Source: Microbacterium saccharophilum (lineage in GTDB: Bacteria; Actinomycetota; Actinomycetes; Actinomycetales; Microbacteriaceae). From it: a stretch of DNA of 64,000 bases. Positions 35,615 through 42,860 of the stretch are shown here, piece by piece. The translations under genes and the position numbers were made by a program. The stretch spans positions 30,260 to 94,259 of the forward strand of contig NZ_BKAH01000010.1 of assembly GCF_007992455.1 (NCBI RefSeq). The letters run 5' to 3'. Position 1 is the stretch's first letter, and each line of letters opens with the position of its first letter. Below the pieces are notes generated by a model. It had not been told where the DNA came from and did not search any database. It worked only from the letters and a program-made list of their open reading frames with translations.

Positions 35615-36349
35615 CTACGGGGTTCGGCGGCGGAGCGTGAGCGATGCCAGCACGAGGGAGCCGACCGCGAACGCCGTGACGATCAGCAGCGGACGCGCCA
35701 CATCCCAGCCCTCGTCTCCGGCGCTCACCGCGGCCACCGCATCGATGGCGTGGCTGAGCGGCAGCCAGTCGCTGATGGCGTGGAGGACGTCGGGCATCCG
35801 GTCCCGCGGCATGAAGAGGCCGCCGAGGATGATCTGCGGAAAGACGAGCACCGGCATGAACTGCACCGCCTGGAACTCGGTGCGGGCGAAGGCGCTGGCG
35901 AGCAGCCCGAGCGCCGTTCCGAGCAGCGCATCCACGACGGCGACGAGCCCGAGCTGCCACAGGGGGCCCTCGACATCCAATCGGCAGACGAGCACGGCGA
36001 ACGCGACCGTGATGACCGCCTGCAGCATCGCCATGAGACCGAACGCGAGCGCATAGCCGACGATGAAGTCCGCCTTGCCGAGCGGCGTCGTCATGAGCCG
36101 CTCGAGCGTTCCGCTGCGGCGTTCCCGCAGGGTCGTGATGGAGGTGATCAGGAACATCACGACGAACGGGAACAGCGCGAGGATGGGGCCCCCGAACGTG
36201 TCGAAGACCCCGTCCTGGTCGCTGAAGAGCCAGGCGAACAGCCCCACGAGCACGCTCGGGGCCACGAGCATGAGCGCGATGGACCGCGGGTCGTGGCTGA
36301 GCTGGCGCAGCACCCGGCCGGCGGTCGCGAACGTGCGGATGCCGTTCAT
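35615..36349 (-). CDS. ABC-2 type transporter permease
   Basis: A 244-residue membrane protein with six predicted helices and the ABC-2 segments TSITTLRERRSGTLERLMTTPL, VFPQIILGGLFMPRDRMPD and LPLSHAIDA. It partners the ATPase encoded immediately upstream, with a 4-bp overlap (ATGA). Export of a drug, lipid or polyketide-like molecule is likely for this family; the substrate is not visible. Confidence 0.92.
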   Translation of the reverse strand: MNGIRTFATAGRVLRQLSHDPRSIALMLVAPSVLVGLFAWLFSDQDGVFDTFGGPILALFPFVVMFLITSITTLRERRSGTLERLMTTPLGKADFIVGYALAFGLMAMLQAVITVAFAVLVCRLDVEGPLWQLGLVAVVDALLGTALGLLASAFARTEFQAVQFMPVLVFPQIILGGLFMPRDRMPDVLHAISDWLPLSHAIDAVAAVSAGDEGWDVARPLLIVTAFAVGSLVLASLTLRRRTP

Positions 36350-37083
36350 CCCGCGGTGCCCCGTTCGATGAGCGCGAGGAATGCCGCATCGGGGTCGGAC
36401 TCGCCCGTGTCGGCCAGGAGCGCCGCCGGCGTCGTGTCGGCGACGAGCCGTCCGGCCCGCATGAGGAGCAGCCGGTCGCAGCGCAGCGCCTCGTCCATGA
36501 CGTGGCTGGAGACGACGAGCGTGACGCCGGTGGCCGCGAGGGCGCGGAACACCGCCCACAGCTCGGCGCGCAGCACGGGATCGAGCCCGACGGTCGGCTC
36601 GTCCAGCACGATGAGGTCGGGCGAGCCGAGCATCGCCACGGCGAGCGAGACCCGGTTCTCCTGGCCGCCGCTGAGGGAGGCCACCGTCTGCCCGGCCTGC
36701 GGCCGCAGCCCGACCTGCTCGATGACGCGATCGACGTCGCCTCGCGGGGCACCGATCAGGCGCGCGAAATAGGAGAGGTTCTGGCGCACGGTCAGGTCGC
36801 CGTACACCGAGGCGGCCTGCGTGTCATACGCGACGCGGCGGCGGAGGCTCACGCCGCCGGCGGGCTCCCCGAACACCGTGACCGAGCCGCCGTCGATCTT
36901 CTGAACGCCGACGATCGCGCGCATGAGCGTCGTCTTACCGCAACCCGAGGGCCCGAGCAGGCCGGTGATGCGTCCGCGCGGGATCGCGACGTCGAGACCC
37001 TCGAACACCGGTGTGCCGCCGCGGCGCACCCGCAGGTCTCGGACGACGACGGCTTCCTCGCCTGACCTCGGACGGGTGCCCAT
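36346..37083 (-). CDS. ABC transporter ATP-binding protein
   Basis: A 245-residue ABC ATPase with Walker A GPSGCGKTTLM, signature VASLSGGQENRVSLA, Walker B LIVLDEPTVGLDP and the switch His in SSHVMDEA. It energises the permease that overlaps it by 4 bp. TAAGCT lies 6 nt before the ATG, consistent with a leaderless two-gene operon. The MarR gene converges on it from the other side and may regulate it. Confidence 0.94.
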   Translation of the reverse strand: MGTRPRSGEEAVVVRDLRVRRGGTPVFEGLDVAIPRGRITGLLGPSGCGKTTLMRAIVGVQKIDGGSVTVFGEPAGGVSLRRRVAYDTQAASVYGDLTVRQNLSYFARLIGAPRGDVDRVIEQVGLRPQAGQTVASLSGGQENRVSLAVAMLGSPDLIVLDEPTVGLDPVLRAELWAVFRALAATGVTLVVSSHVMDEALRCDRLLLMRAGRLVADTTPAALLADTGESDPDAAFLALIERGTAG

Positions 37084-37101
37084 GCCGTCAGCTTAGGGGC
37101 C

Positions 37102-38112
37102 TCACCATCGGTTGTGGACGTCCTCGGCGAAGCCCTCGATGCCGTCGAACGGGATGCCCTCGAACGTCCCCGACCAGACCCCGAAGCACTGGTCCGTGCG
37201 CGAGGACAGGACGCCGAGGTTCGTCGCCGAGCGCTTGTCGTGGAAGGGCGTGAGCGTCGCCTCGAGTCCCCCGCCGCGTACGCGCCACGGGCGCAGCGGC
37301 TCGGCGAGGTCATATGTCCACTCGAGCTCCTGGGAGATCTTGTGGAGGACCCCGTCGATCACGACGGCGTTCTCGGTCGATCCGGTCCCGGCGGTCCACT
37401 TTCCGCCGACCTGGATGCCGATCGTCCGGCCGTGGGAGATGCCGCCGCCGGCGCCCCAGTTCCACCGGATGTCGTAAGGCCATCGCCCGCGGCCGTGGTC
37501 GAGCACGGCCCAGGAGTCCGCGGGCACCGGGTGCGCGACCCCGTCGACCGTGATCGTGCCGGCGGCGCGCAGCGCGACATCCTTCACCGTGTACTGGAAC
37601 AGTCGCGGTGACCAGGGCACGACGACGGCGAGGCAGTCGTGGCGTTCCGGGCGGGTCACCGTGATGTCGAACGTGACGCCCGGGATGGCGCCGTGCAGCC
37701 GCCAGGTCTGCCCGTCCCCCGTCGGAGTCACGGTGATCGCGAGGTCGCGGGCGCCGGCGAGAGACAGTCCGCCGCCGAGGTTCGCCGGCAGTTGGACCTC
37801 CTTCGCCGGGATGACGGTCGCGCTCTTTCCCCATTGGCGGCCGGTGCCCCGCTCGAACACCCAGATCTCGTGCACGGCCGCGTAGTCGAGTGAGGAGAGC
37901 GTCAACCCCACGATGTGCGTGGGGGTCATGACGTTCCAGTACTCCCAGCGCTTGTTCCGGCCCCAGCGACGGCGGCCGTCGATGCCCGACGTGTCGACGA
38001 GCGGCCTGCGCGCCCAGCCGACGGCATCCGGATTGAGCCGTCGACCGTCCGGCGTGGTGAGGGGTACGGCGGCGGTGAGCTCGCGCTCGGGAAGAGGGCG
38101 GAGATCGGGCAT
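37102..38112 (-). CDS. DUF2804 domain-containing protein
   Basis: A 336-residue protein with the DUF2804 features KRWEYWNVMTPTHIVGLTLS, SWAVLDHGRGRWPYDIRWNWG and a C-terminal VWSGTFEGIPFDGIEGFAED. The family forms a lipocalin-like or AttH-like beta structure and is uncharacterised. AAGGA lies 5-6 nt before the ATG. It is located 18 bp upstream of the ABC ATPase start on the same strand. Confidence 0.85.
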   Translation of the reverse strand: MPDLRPLPERELTAAVPLTTPDGRRLNPDAVGWARRPLVDTSGIDGRRRWGRNKRWEYWNVMTPTHIVGLTLSSLDYAAVHEIWVFERGTGRQWGKSATVIPAKEVQLPANLGGGLSLAGARDLAITVTPTGDGQTWRLHGAIPGVTFDITVTRPERHDCLAVVVPWSPRLFQYTVKDVALRAAGTITVDGVAHPVPADSWAVLDHGRGRWPYDIRWNWGAGGGISHGRTIGIQVGGKWTAGTGSTENAVVIDGVLHKISQELEWTYDLAEPLRPWRVRGGGLEATLTPFHDKRSATNLGVLSSRTDQCFGVWSGTFEGIPFDGIEGFAEDVHNRW

Positions 38113-38169
38113 CGGCGTCCTTGCTGAAGGTCCGGTGTGCGGGTGCCCTGATTCTAGGGCGACACGCAG

Positions 38170-38201
38170 AACCGCCCCGGTCCTGTGGACACGGGGCGGT
38201 T
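38170..38201 (-). terminator. Terminator hairpin of the hsp20 gene
   Basis: AACCGCCCCG pairs with CGGGGCGGTT across a 12-nt loop, located 27 bp beyond the hsp20 stop in the direction of transcription. Confidence 0.65.
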
Positions 38202-38227
38202 GTGCGGTGTATCGGGGTGCGCGTCGA

Positions 38228-38683
38228 TCACTGCTCGATCGGCTGCGGCTCCTCCGAGCTCTCGTGCGCCTTGATGGTGGGCGCCTCGTTGCCGGCGACG
38301 ACCTCGACCTTGCGGGGCTTGGCCTTCTCGCTCACCGGGATCGTCACCGTGAGCACGCCGTTGCTGTAGTTCGCGGCGATGCTCTCCGTGTCGATGCCCT
38401 GGCCGAGGTTCAGCTGGCGCAGGAAGCTGGCGGCCTCACGCTCGCGCGTGATCCACTTGACGCCCTCGCCCTGGGTGAGGGTGCGCTCCGCGCGGATGGT
38501 GAGCAGCTGGCCGTCGACGTCGATGTCAACCGAACCCGGGTCGATGCCCGGCAGGTCGGCGGACAGGACGTAGTGGTCGCCGTCGCGGTAGAGGTCCATC
38601 GGCATGCGACGCGGGCCGCGGCGGGTGTCGAAGAGGCTCGACGCGAGGCGGTCGAGGTCACGGAACGGGTCGTACGTGGCCAT
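38228..38683 (-). CDS. Hsp20/alpha-crystallin small heat-shock protein
   Basis: A 151-residue ATP-independent chaperone that holds unfolding proteins. The alpha-crystallin domain covers about residues 30-125, from MDLYRDGDHYVLSADLPG through LTIRAERT and ASFLRQLNL to the terminal strand GVLTVTIPV. The C-terminal tail is charged. AAGGAGAG precedes the ATG at 38683. Upstream are a sigma-A-type promoter and two different heat-shock operators, CIRCE and HAIR, so control by both HrcA and HspR is likely. Confidence 0.95.
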   Translation of the reverse strand: MATYDPFRDLDRLASSLFDTRRGPRRMPMDLYRDGDHYVLSADLPGIDPGSVDIDVDGQLLTIRAERTLTQGEGVKWITREREAASFLRQLNLGQGIDTESIAANYSNGVLTVTIPVSEKAKPRKVEVVAGNEAPTIKAHESSEEPQPIEQ

Positions 38684-38713
38684 TGTTCTCTCCTTGTGTC
38701 TTCTGGTCTCAAG

Positions 38714-38736
38714 AGTTGAGTCACATCGACTCAACT
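38714..38736. promoter_or_regulatory. HAIR element (HspR operator)
   Basis: AGTTGAGT (38714-38721) and ACTCAACT (38729-38736) form a perfect 8-bp inverted repeat with a 7-bp spacer. The core TTGAGT-N7-ACTCAA matches the known HspR-associated inverted repeat. It begins at the predicted transcription start of hsp20. Confidence 0.8.
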
Positions 38737-38742
38737 AAGCCC

Positions 38743-38771
38743 AGATTAGCACTCGGCCACAGAGAGTGCCA
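38743..38771 (-). promoter_or_regulatory. hsp20 promoter
   Basis: Read on the minus strand, TGGCAC (38771-38766) and TAATCT (38748-38743) are 17 bp apart. The CIRCE element covers both hexamers and the HAIR element starts at the predicted start point, so either repressor would block RNA polymerase. Confidence 0.6.
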
Positions 38772-38772
38772 G
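38746..38772. promoter_or_regulatory. CIRCE element (HrcA operator)
   Basis: TTAGCACTC (38746-38754), a 9-bp spacer, and GAGTGCCAG (38764-38772) match the CIRCE consensus TTAGCACTC-N9-GAGTGCTAA at 16 of 18 positions. The following stretch, 38773-39047, contains no gene or clear site that I can support. Confidence 0.8.
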
Positions 38773-39047
38773 TCGTTCGCGCACGGCGAACGAGCCTGGT
38801 GAGGGGGGGTATTGGACCTTGTTGTTCGAGGATGTTTCCTCTCTGCTGGCCGAGCGTGAATGTCTCCTCCCGGCCCCGCCGGAAGGGTGTCAGTTCGGGT
38901 CGCCTCGATGCCCGCGAGGCGGCGCGGAGCGCCCCCATTCTGCGGGGCCGGCGTCGCCGCTTCCTCCCCGGCGGGCAGCAGAGGCAATACGTCCCCCGAT
39001 CGACGGGGTTGCGGTCGCGCGCGTCCCCGAGCGGACGAAGGTGAAGG

Positions 39048-40091
39048 ATGCCGATCACGCCGCGCCCGCTGCCGCCCGATCTCGCAGACGCCTTCACCTG
39101 CCGCGGGGCGCTCGCGGCCGGCGCGACGCCGCGCCGGCTCCGCGCGCGCGACCTCGAGACGCCGTTCCGTGGCGTCCGGCTGCGCCCGCCGTCCAGTGCC
39201 GAGATCGAGGACGCGGGCCCGCTCGCACTGGATCGCGCCGTGCGCGCCGACGTGCTCCGGCGGGCGGGAGCCTACGCGCTCCTCATGCCACAGGCGGCGT
39301 TCTTCGTCGGCGCGACGGCGGGCGTCATCCTCGGCCTCGGCGTGCCGCACGGGCCGGAGCTCTGCGTCGGCGTGCCGCCTCCCCACCGCGCGCCCCGGCG
39401 CACCGGCATCCACGGCGTGAAGCTCGCTCCGAGCCAGGCGAGGATCATCGAGCGCGACGGCCTGCGCCTCACCGACACCGCGTCGACCTGGGCGACGCTC
39501 GCGGGCCGGTTGGGCGAGCGCGACCTCGTGCGGGTCGGCGATGCGGCCGTGCGCGTGCCGCGCGACGACCGGGGGCGGCACCGCACGGAGGCCCGCCTCG
39601 CGACGATCGACGACCTCCGCGCCGCCGCGCTCGTCCCCGGGCGTCGGCACCGCGCCGCACTGCTGCGGGCGCTGGACCGCGTGCGCGTCGGCAGCATGTC
39701 GCCCCTCGAGACGGACTTCCGCCTGGATGCCGAAGACGCCGGGCTGCCCGAACCCGAACTGGACGTCGCGATCCGCACGGAGAGCGGCCGGCTGCTCGGG
39801 ATCAGCGACCTCGTCTACCCCGGGTACCGGACCGTCGTCGAGGTCGAGGGCGACCACCACCGCACGATGCGGCAGCAGTGGAACCGCGACATCGAGAAGT
39901 ACGCCGCCTACGCCGCCCAGGGCTGGGAAGTCGTCAGGCTGACCTCGACGCACATCCGCGGATGGCAGCCGCAGGCGGTCGCGCTCGTGCGCGCAGCCCT
40001 GCTGCGGCGCGGATGGCGGCCGCCCGCGCAGGCGACGCCAGAAAGGGGTCGGTCTGCGCCGCATCCCGGCGCCGGAGGCGGCACGAACTGA
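39048..40091 (+). CDS. AbiEi-like / DUF559-type endonuclease-fold protein
   Basis: A 347-residue protein. The N-terminal part (FTCRGALAAGATPRRLRARDL) resembles the winged-helix start of AbiEi-like antitoxins. The C-terminal part shows a Vsr/DUF559-type nuclease-fold core: ISDLVYPGYRTVVEVEGDHH followed by WNRDIEKYAAYAAQGWEVV. No cognate toxin gene is adjacent. The last ~16 residues are encoded by the first unit of the 84-bp tandem repeat. GAAGGTGAAGG lies just upstream of the ATG. Function unknown; this pattern is common in Microbacteriaceae. Confidence 0.75.
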   Translation: MPITPRPLPPDLADAFTCRGALAAGATPRRLRARDLETPFRGVRLRPPSSAEIEDAGPLALDRAVRADVLRRAGAYALLMPQAAFFVGATAGVILGLGVPHGPELCVGVPPPHRAPRRTGIHGVKLAPSQARIIERDGLRLTDTASTWATLAGRLGERDLVRVGDAAVRVPRDDRGRHRTEARLATIDDLRAAALVPGRRHRAALLRALDRVRVGSMSPLETDFRLDAEDAGLPEPELDVAIRTESGRLLGISDLVYPGYRTVVEVEGDHHRTMRQQWNRDIEKYAAYAAQGWEVVRLTSTHIRGWQPQAVALVRAALLRRGWRPPAQATPERGRSAPHPGAGGGTN

Positions 40092-40234
40092 CACCGAACC
40101 CCCCGCACGAGCCCCGGGTCACCACAAGAGGGTCAGTCCACGCCGCATCCCAGCGCCGGAGGCGGCACGAACTGACACCAAACCCCGCGCACGAGCCCCG
40201 GGTCACCACAAGAGGGTCAGTCCGTGCCGCATGG
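40047..40234. repeat. 84-bp tandem repeat with internal palindrome (2.2 units)
   Basis: Units start at 40047, 40131 and 40215 (partial), an exact 84-bp period. Each full unit opens with GGTCAGTCCACGCCGCATCC (or a close variant) and about 45 bp later reads GGAGGCGGCACGAACTGAC, nearly its reverse complement, so each unit can fold into a ~19-bp-stem hairpin. The array spans the end of the AbiEi-like gene and the gap to the converging sdaA gene. Confidence 0.85.
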
Positions 40235-40272
40235 GCCCGCCCGAGGCCACCGAACCCCGCGAGGGCGGTGGA

Positions 40273-41766
40273 TCAGCACTCGATGACATTGACGGCGAGG
40301 CCGCCCTCGCTCGTCTCCTTGTACTTCGTGGACATGTCGATCCCGGTCTGGCGCATCGTCTCGACGACGGCATCCAGCGAGACGTAGTGGCTGCCGTCGC
40401 CGCGGAGCGCGAGGCGCGCGGCGGTCACAGCCGTCGACGCCGCGATCGCGTTGCGCTCGATGCACGGGATCTGCACGAGGCCGCCGACCGGGTCGCACGT
40501 CAGCCCGAGGTGGTGCTCCATCGCGATCTCCGCGGCGTTCTCGATCTGCCGGTTCGTGCCGCCCATGACGGCGGTCAGACCGCCGGCGGCCATCGCGCAC
40601 GCCGACCCGACCTCGGCCTGGCATCCCCCCTCGGCGCCGGAGATCGACGCGTTCGCCTTGAAGAGCGACCCCAGCGCCGTCGCCGTCAGCAGGAAGCGCC
40701 GGATGCCGCGGCGGCGGTTCGCGTCCGCGACGGCCTTCGCGTCATCCGTGCCGGGCACGGGCGCATCCTCCGGCGCGTGGAAGCCCAGCAGCGCCGACCC
40801 GACGAGCTCCCCGTAGGGCGTCACGGCGTTCCCCGACCCGAGCCCGGAGTCGGCGAGGAACCGCCACCAGTACATCGCGACGGCCGGGACGATCCCGGCG
40901 GCGCCGTTCGTCGGCGCCGTCACGACGCGTCCGCCCGAGGCGTTCTCCTCGTTGACCGCGAGCGCGAACGCCCCCAGCCACTCCCCCGGCAGCTCGCGGC
41001 GGCCATCGGCCTCCGCCTCCTCGAGCTGTGCCCGGATCGCGCCGGCCCGGCGCTTCACCCGCAGCATCCCGGGCAGCTGACCCTCGGCGGCGAGACCCGC
41101 ATCGACGCACGCCGCCATGGCGTCCCAGATGCGATCCAGCCCCGCCGCGACCTCTTCCTCGGGGCGCAGCGCCTCCTCGTTCCGGCGCGCCGCTTCGGCG
41201 ATCGTGATCCCGCGCTCGTCGCAGAGCGCGATGAGCTCCTCGGCGGTGTCGAACGGCAGCGGGAACTCGCGCGATGCGACACGCGGCGGCTCGCCCTCGC
41301 GGCGGATGAACCCGCCGCCGACGGAGTAGTAGGTGTCTTCGGCCACGACCCCGCCGTCCGCGGCGAGCGCCGTGAGCGTCATGGCGTTGGGATGCCCGGG
41401 AAGCCGCGTCCGCGGCGCGAACTCCACGTCGGTCTTCGCGAACGCGATCTCGTGCGTGCCGTCCAGGCGCAGCGCCTGCCTCTCCGGCCAGTCCGTCCAC
41501 GCCGCCCGCACGGCGGCCGGGTCGACCGTCTCCGGCTCGAGCCCCGCGAGCCCGGCGACGACGGCATCCGGTGTGCCGTGACCGATGCCGGTGGCTCCGA
41601 GCGATCCGTACAGCACGCAGCGCACTCGCGACACGCTCGCCAGCTGCCCCTCCGCGCGGAGGCGCGCGGCGAAGTCGCGGCCCGCCCGCATGGGACCGAC
41701 CGTGTGGGAGCTCGAGGGTCCTACACCGATGGAGAACAGCTCGAACGCCGAGACGTAGGCGCTCAT
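40273..41766 (-). CDS. sdaA: L-serine ammonia-lyase (single-chain, iron-sulfur)
   Basis: Deaminates L-serine to pyruvate. The 497-residue chain contains both domains: the N-terminal beta domain (SAFELFSIGVGPSSSHTVGP) and the C-terminal alpha domain. Likely [4Fe-4S] cysteines occur in EGGCQAEVGSACAMAAGG, LTCDPVGG and QIPCIERNAIA. TAGCCT lies 6 nt before the ATG, suggesting a leaderless message. Its 3' end faces the 84-bp hairpin repeats. Confidence 0.96.
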   Translation of the reverse strand: MSAYVSAFELFSIGVGPSSSHTVGPMRAGRDFAARLRAEGQLASVSRVRCVLYGSLGATGIGHGTPDAVVAGLAGLEPETVDPAAVRAAWTDWPERQALRLDGTHEIAFAKTDVEFAPRTRLPGHPNAMTLTALAADGGVVAEDTYYSVGGGFIRREGEPPRVASREFPLPFDTAEELIALCDERGITIAEAARRNEEALRPEEEVAAGLDRIWDAMAACVDAGLAAEGQLPGMLRVKRRAGAIRAQLEEAEADGRRELPGEWLGAFALAVNEENASGGRVVTAPTNGAAGIVPAVAMYWWRFLADSGLGSGNAVTPYGELVGSALLGFHAPEDAPVPGTDDAKAVADANRRRGIRRFLLTATALGSLFKANASISGAEGGCQAEVGSACAMAAGGLTAVMGGTNRQIENAAEIAMEHHLGLTCDPVGGLVQIPCIERNAIAASTAVTAARLALRGDGSHYVSLDAVVETMRQTGIDMSTKYKETSEGGLAVNVIEC

Positions 41767-41824
41767 GCTCCCAGGCTACGCGCGGATGCCCCGGTCGTCT
41801 CCGATCGGGGCATCCGGTGCGTCG

Positions 41825-42319
41825 TCAGCCTTCGCGGGCAGCCAGCTCGCTCGCCGCGCCGTACAGCTCCTCCAGGAATCCCCCGCCGGGCAGCTGCTGC
41901 CAGACGTCCGCCGTCGCCTCCAGCACCGCGCCGAGGCCCAGCGCGTAGCCGTGGTCGAACTCGGGGTCGATCTCGGTCACCCGCCACGGGTACGGACGCG
42001 GCGGCCACGGGAACGGCCACGGCCACGGCGGGCGGGGCCGGGGCGGTGGGCAGATGTCCACGATGTCGAAGGCGAACTCGAGCCCGAACGCCTTCGCCAT
42101 ACCGGCCGCCCGGACCAGCTCGTGCCCCACGAGCGCGCCCGTCTCGATGCCCGCGAAGATCTGCCGCGGCGGCAACGGCTGCGGGTTCAGCTCGGCGAGC
42201 CGGTGCGCGTACTTCGCCGAGTGCGCGACGTCGACGATCGGCCCATGCGGGAACACGACGTCGTAGATGGCCGGATGGATCCGACCGATGATGGCGATGA
42301 GATTGCCCTTGAGCGCCAT
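41825..42319 (-). CDS. Hypothetical protein with NPQPLPP motif and Pro/Trp-rich insert
   Basis: A 164-residue protein I cannot assign. It has an ordered N-terminus (IGRIHPAIYDVVFPHGP), a conserved-looking LNPQPLPPRQ motif at 44-53, a short helical region, then a Pro/Arg/Trp stretch at 91-112, and an acidic C-terminal part (DPEFDHGYALGLGAVLEAT). There is no signal peptide or membrane helix. GGGGGAGG precedes the ATG. Nearby genes (sdaA, a VOC protein) give no functional clue. Confidence 0.75.
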   Translation of the reverse strand: MALKGNLIAIIGRIHPAIYDVVFPHGPIVDVAHSAKYAHRLAELNPQPLPPRQIFAGIETGALVGHELVRAAGMAKAFGLEFAFDIVDICPPPRPRPPWPWPFPWPPRPYPWRVTEIDPEFDHGYALGLGAVLEATADVWQQLPGGGFLEELYGAASELAAREG

Positions 42320-42413
42320 GGCGCCTCCCCCTGTTCGATCCGCGATGCGGATGCTGTGACCCGTCCCCCACGGGTCACACAGAAGGAGCGGCCGGCCCCG
42401 CGCCTGATACCGG

Positions 42414-42779
42414 TCAGGGGCGCTGGAAGGCGATGAGCCCGACCGTGTTGCCCTCGGTGTCGCGGATGAACGCCTGCCATTCCTCGTGACCCTCGGGCCC
42501 CAGCAGATCGGAGTCGTGGGTGAAGATCACGTGCGGCTGCGTGACGACGTCGGCGACGCCGGCGAGACGCTCGATGGTCTCGTGCACGTTGTCGACGCGC
42601 AGGTAGTGCAGGGCGGTCGGCGCGTTCCGATCGAGCAGGAGGCGCGTGCCGCCGAGGTCGAAGAACAGCAGACCCGGCGGGTCGAAACGGGCGACCGGCG
42701 GCTCCCCGAGCAGCACCGTGTAGAAATCGGCGGCGCGGTCGAGATCATCGGCGTGCTGCGCGACCTGGACGAGATGCAT
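42414..42779 (-). CDS. VOC family (glyoxalase-like) protein
   Basis: A 121-residue single-module VOC protein. MHLVQVAQHADDLDRAADFY is the typical first beta-alpha unit and EEWQAFIRDTEGNTVGLIAF the closing strand. It probably dimerises and binds a metal, but no activity can be assigned. GGAGGAAGGA precedes the ATG, a very strong ribosome-binding site. Confidence 0.88.
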   Translation of the reverse strand: MHLVQVAQHADDLDRAADFYTVLLGEPPVARFDPPGLLFFDLGGTRLLLDRNAPTALHYLRVDNVHETIERLAGVADVVTQPHVIFTHDSDLLGPEGHEEWQAFIRDTEGNTVGLIAFQRP

Positions 42780-42860
42780 CGGCGGTCCTTCCTCCCCGCG
42801 GAGTCCGTCGCCCGTGCGACGGCCTCCCTCTAGTGTGGATGCCAGGAGGAGCACACGCCA

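Noticed and set aside
39048..40091. AbiEi-like protein considered as part of an abortive-infection toxin-antitoxin pair
   Set aside because: No AbiEii-type nucleotidyltransferase toxin lies next to it; the nucleotidyltransferase-like gene at 62835-63488 is far away and unlinked.
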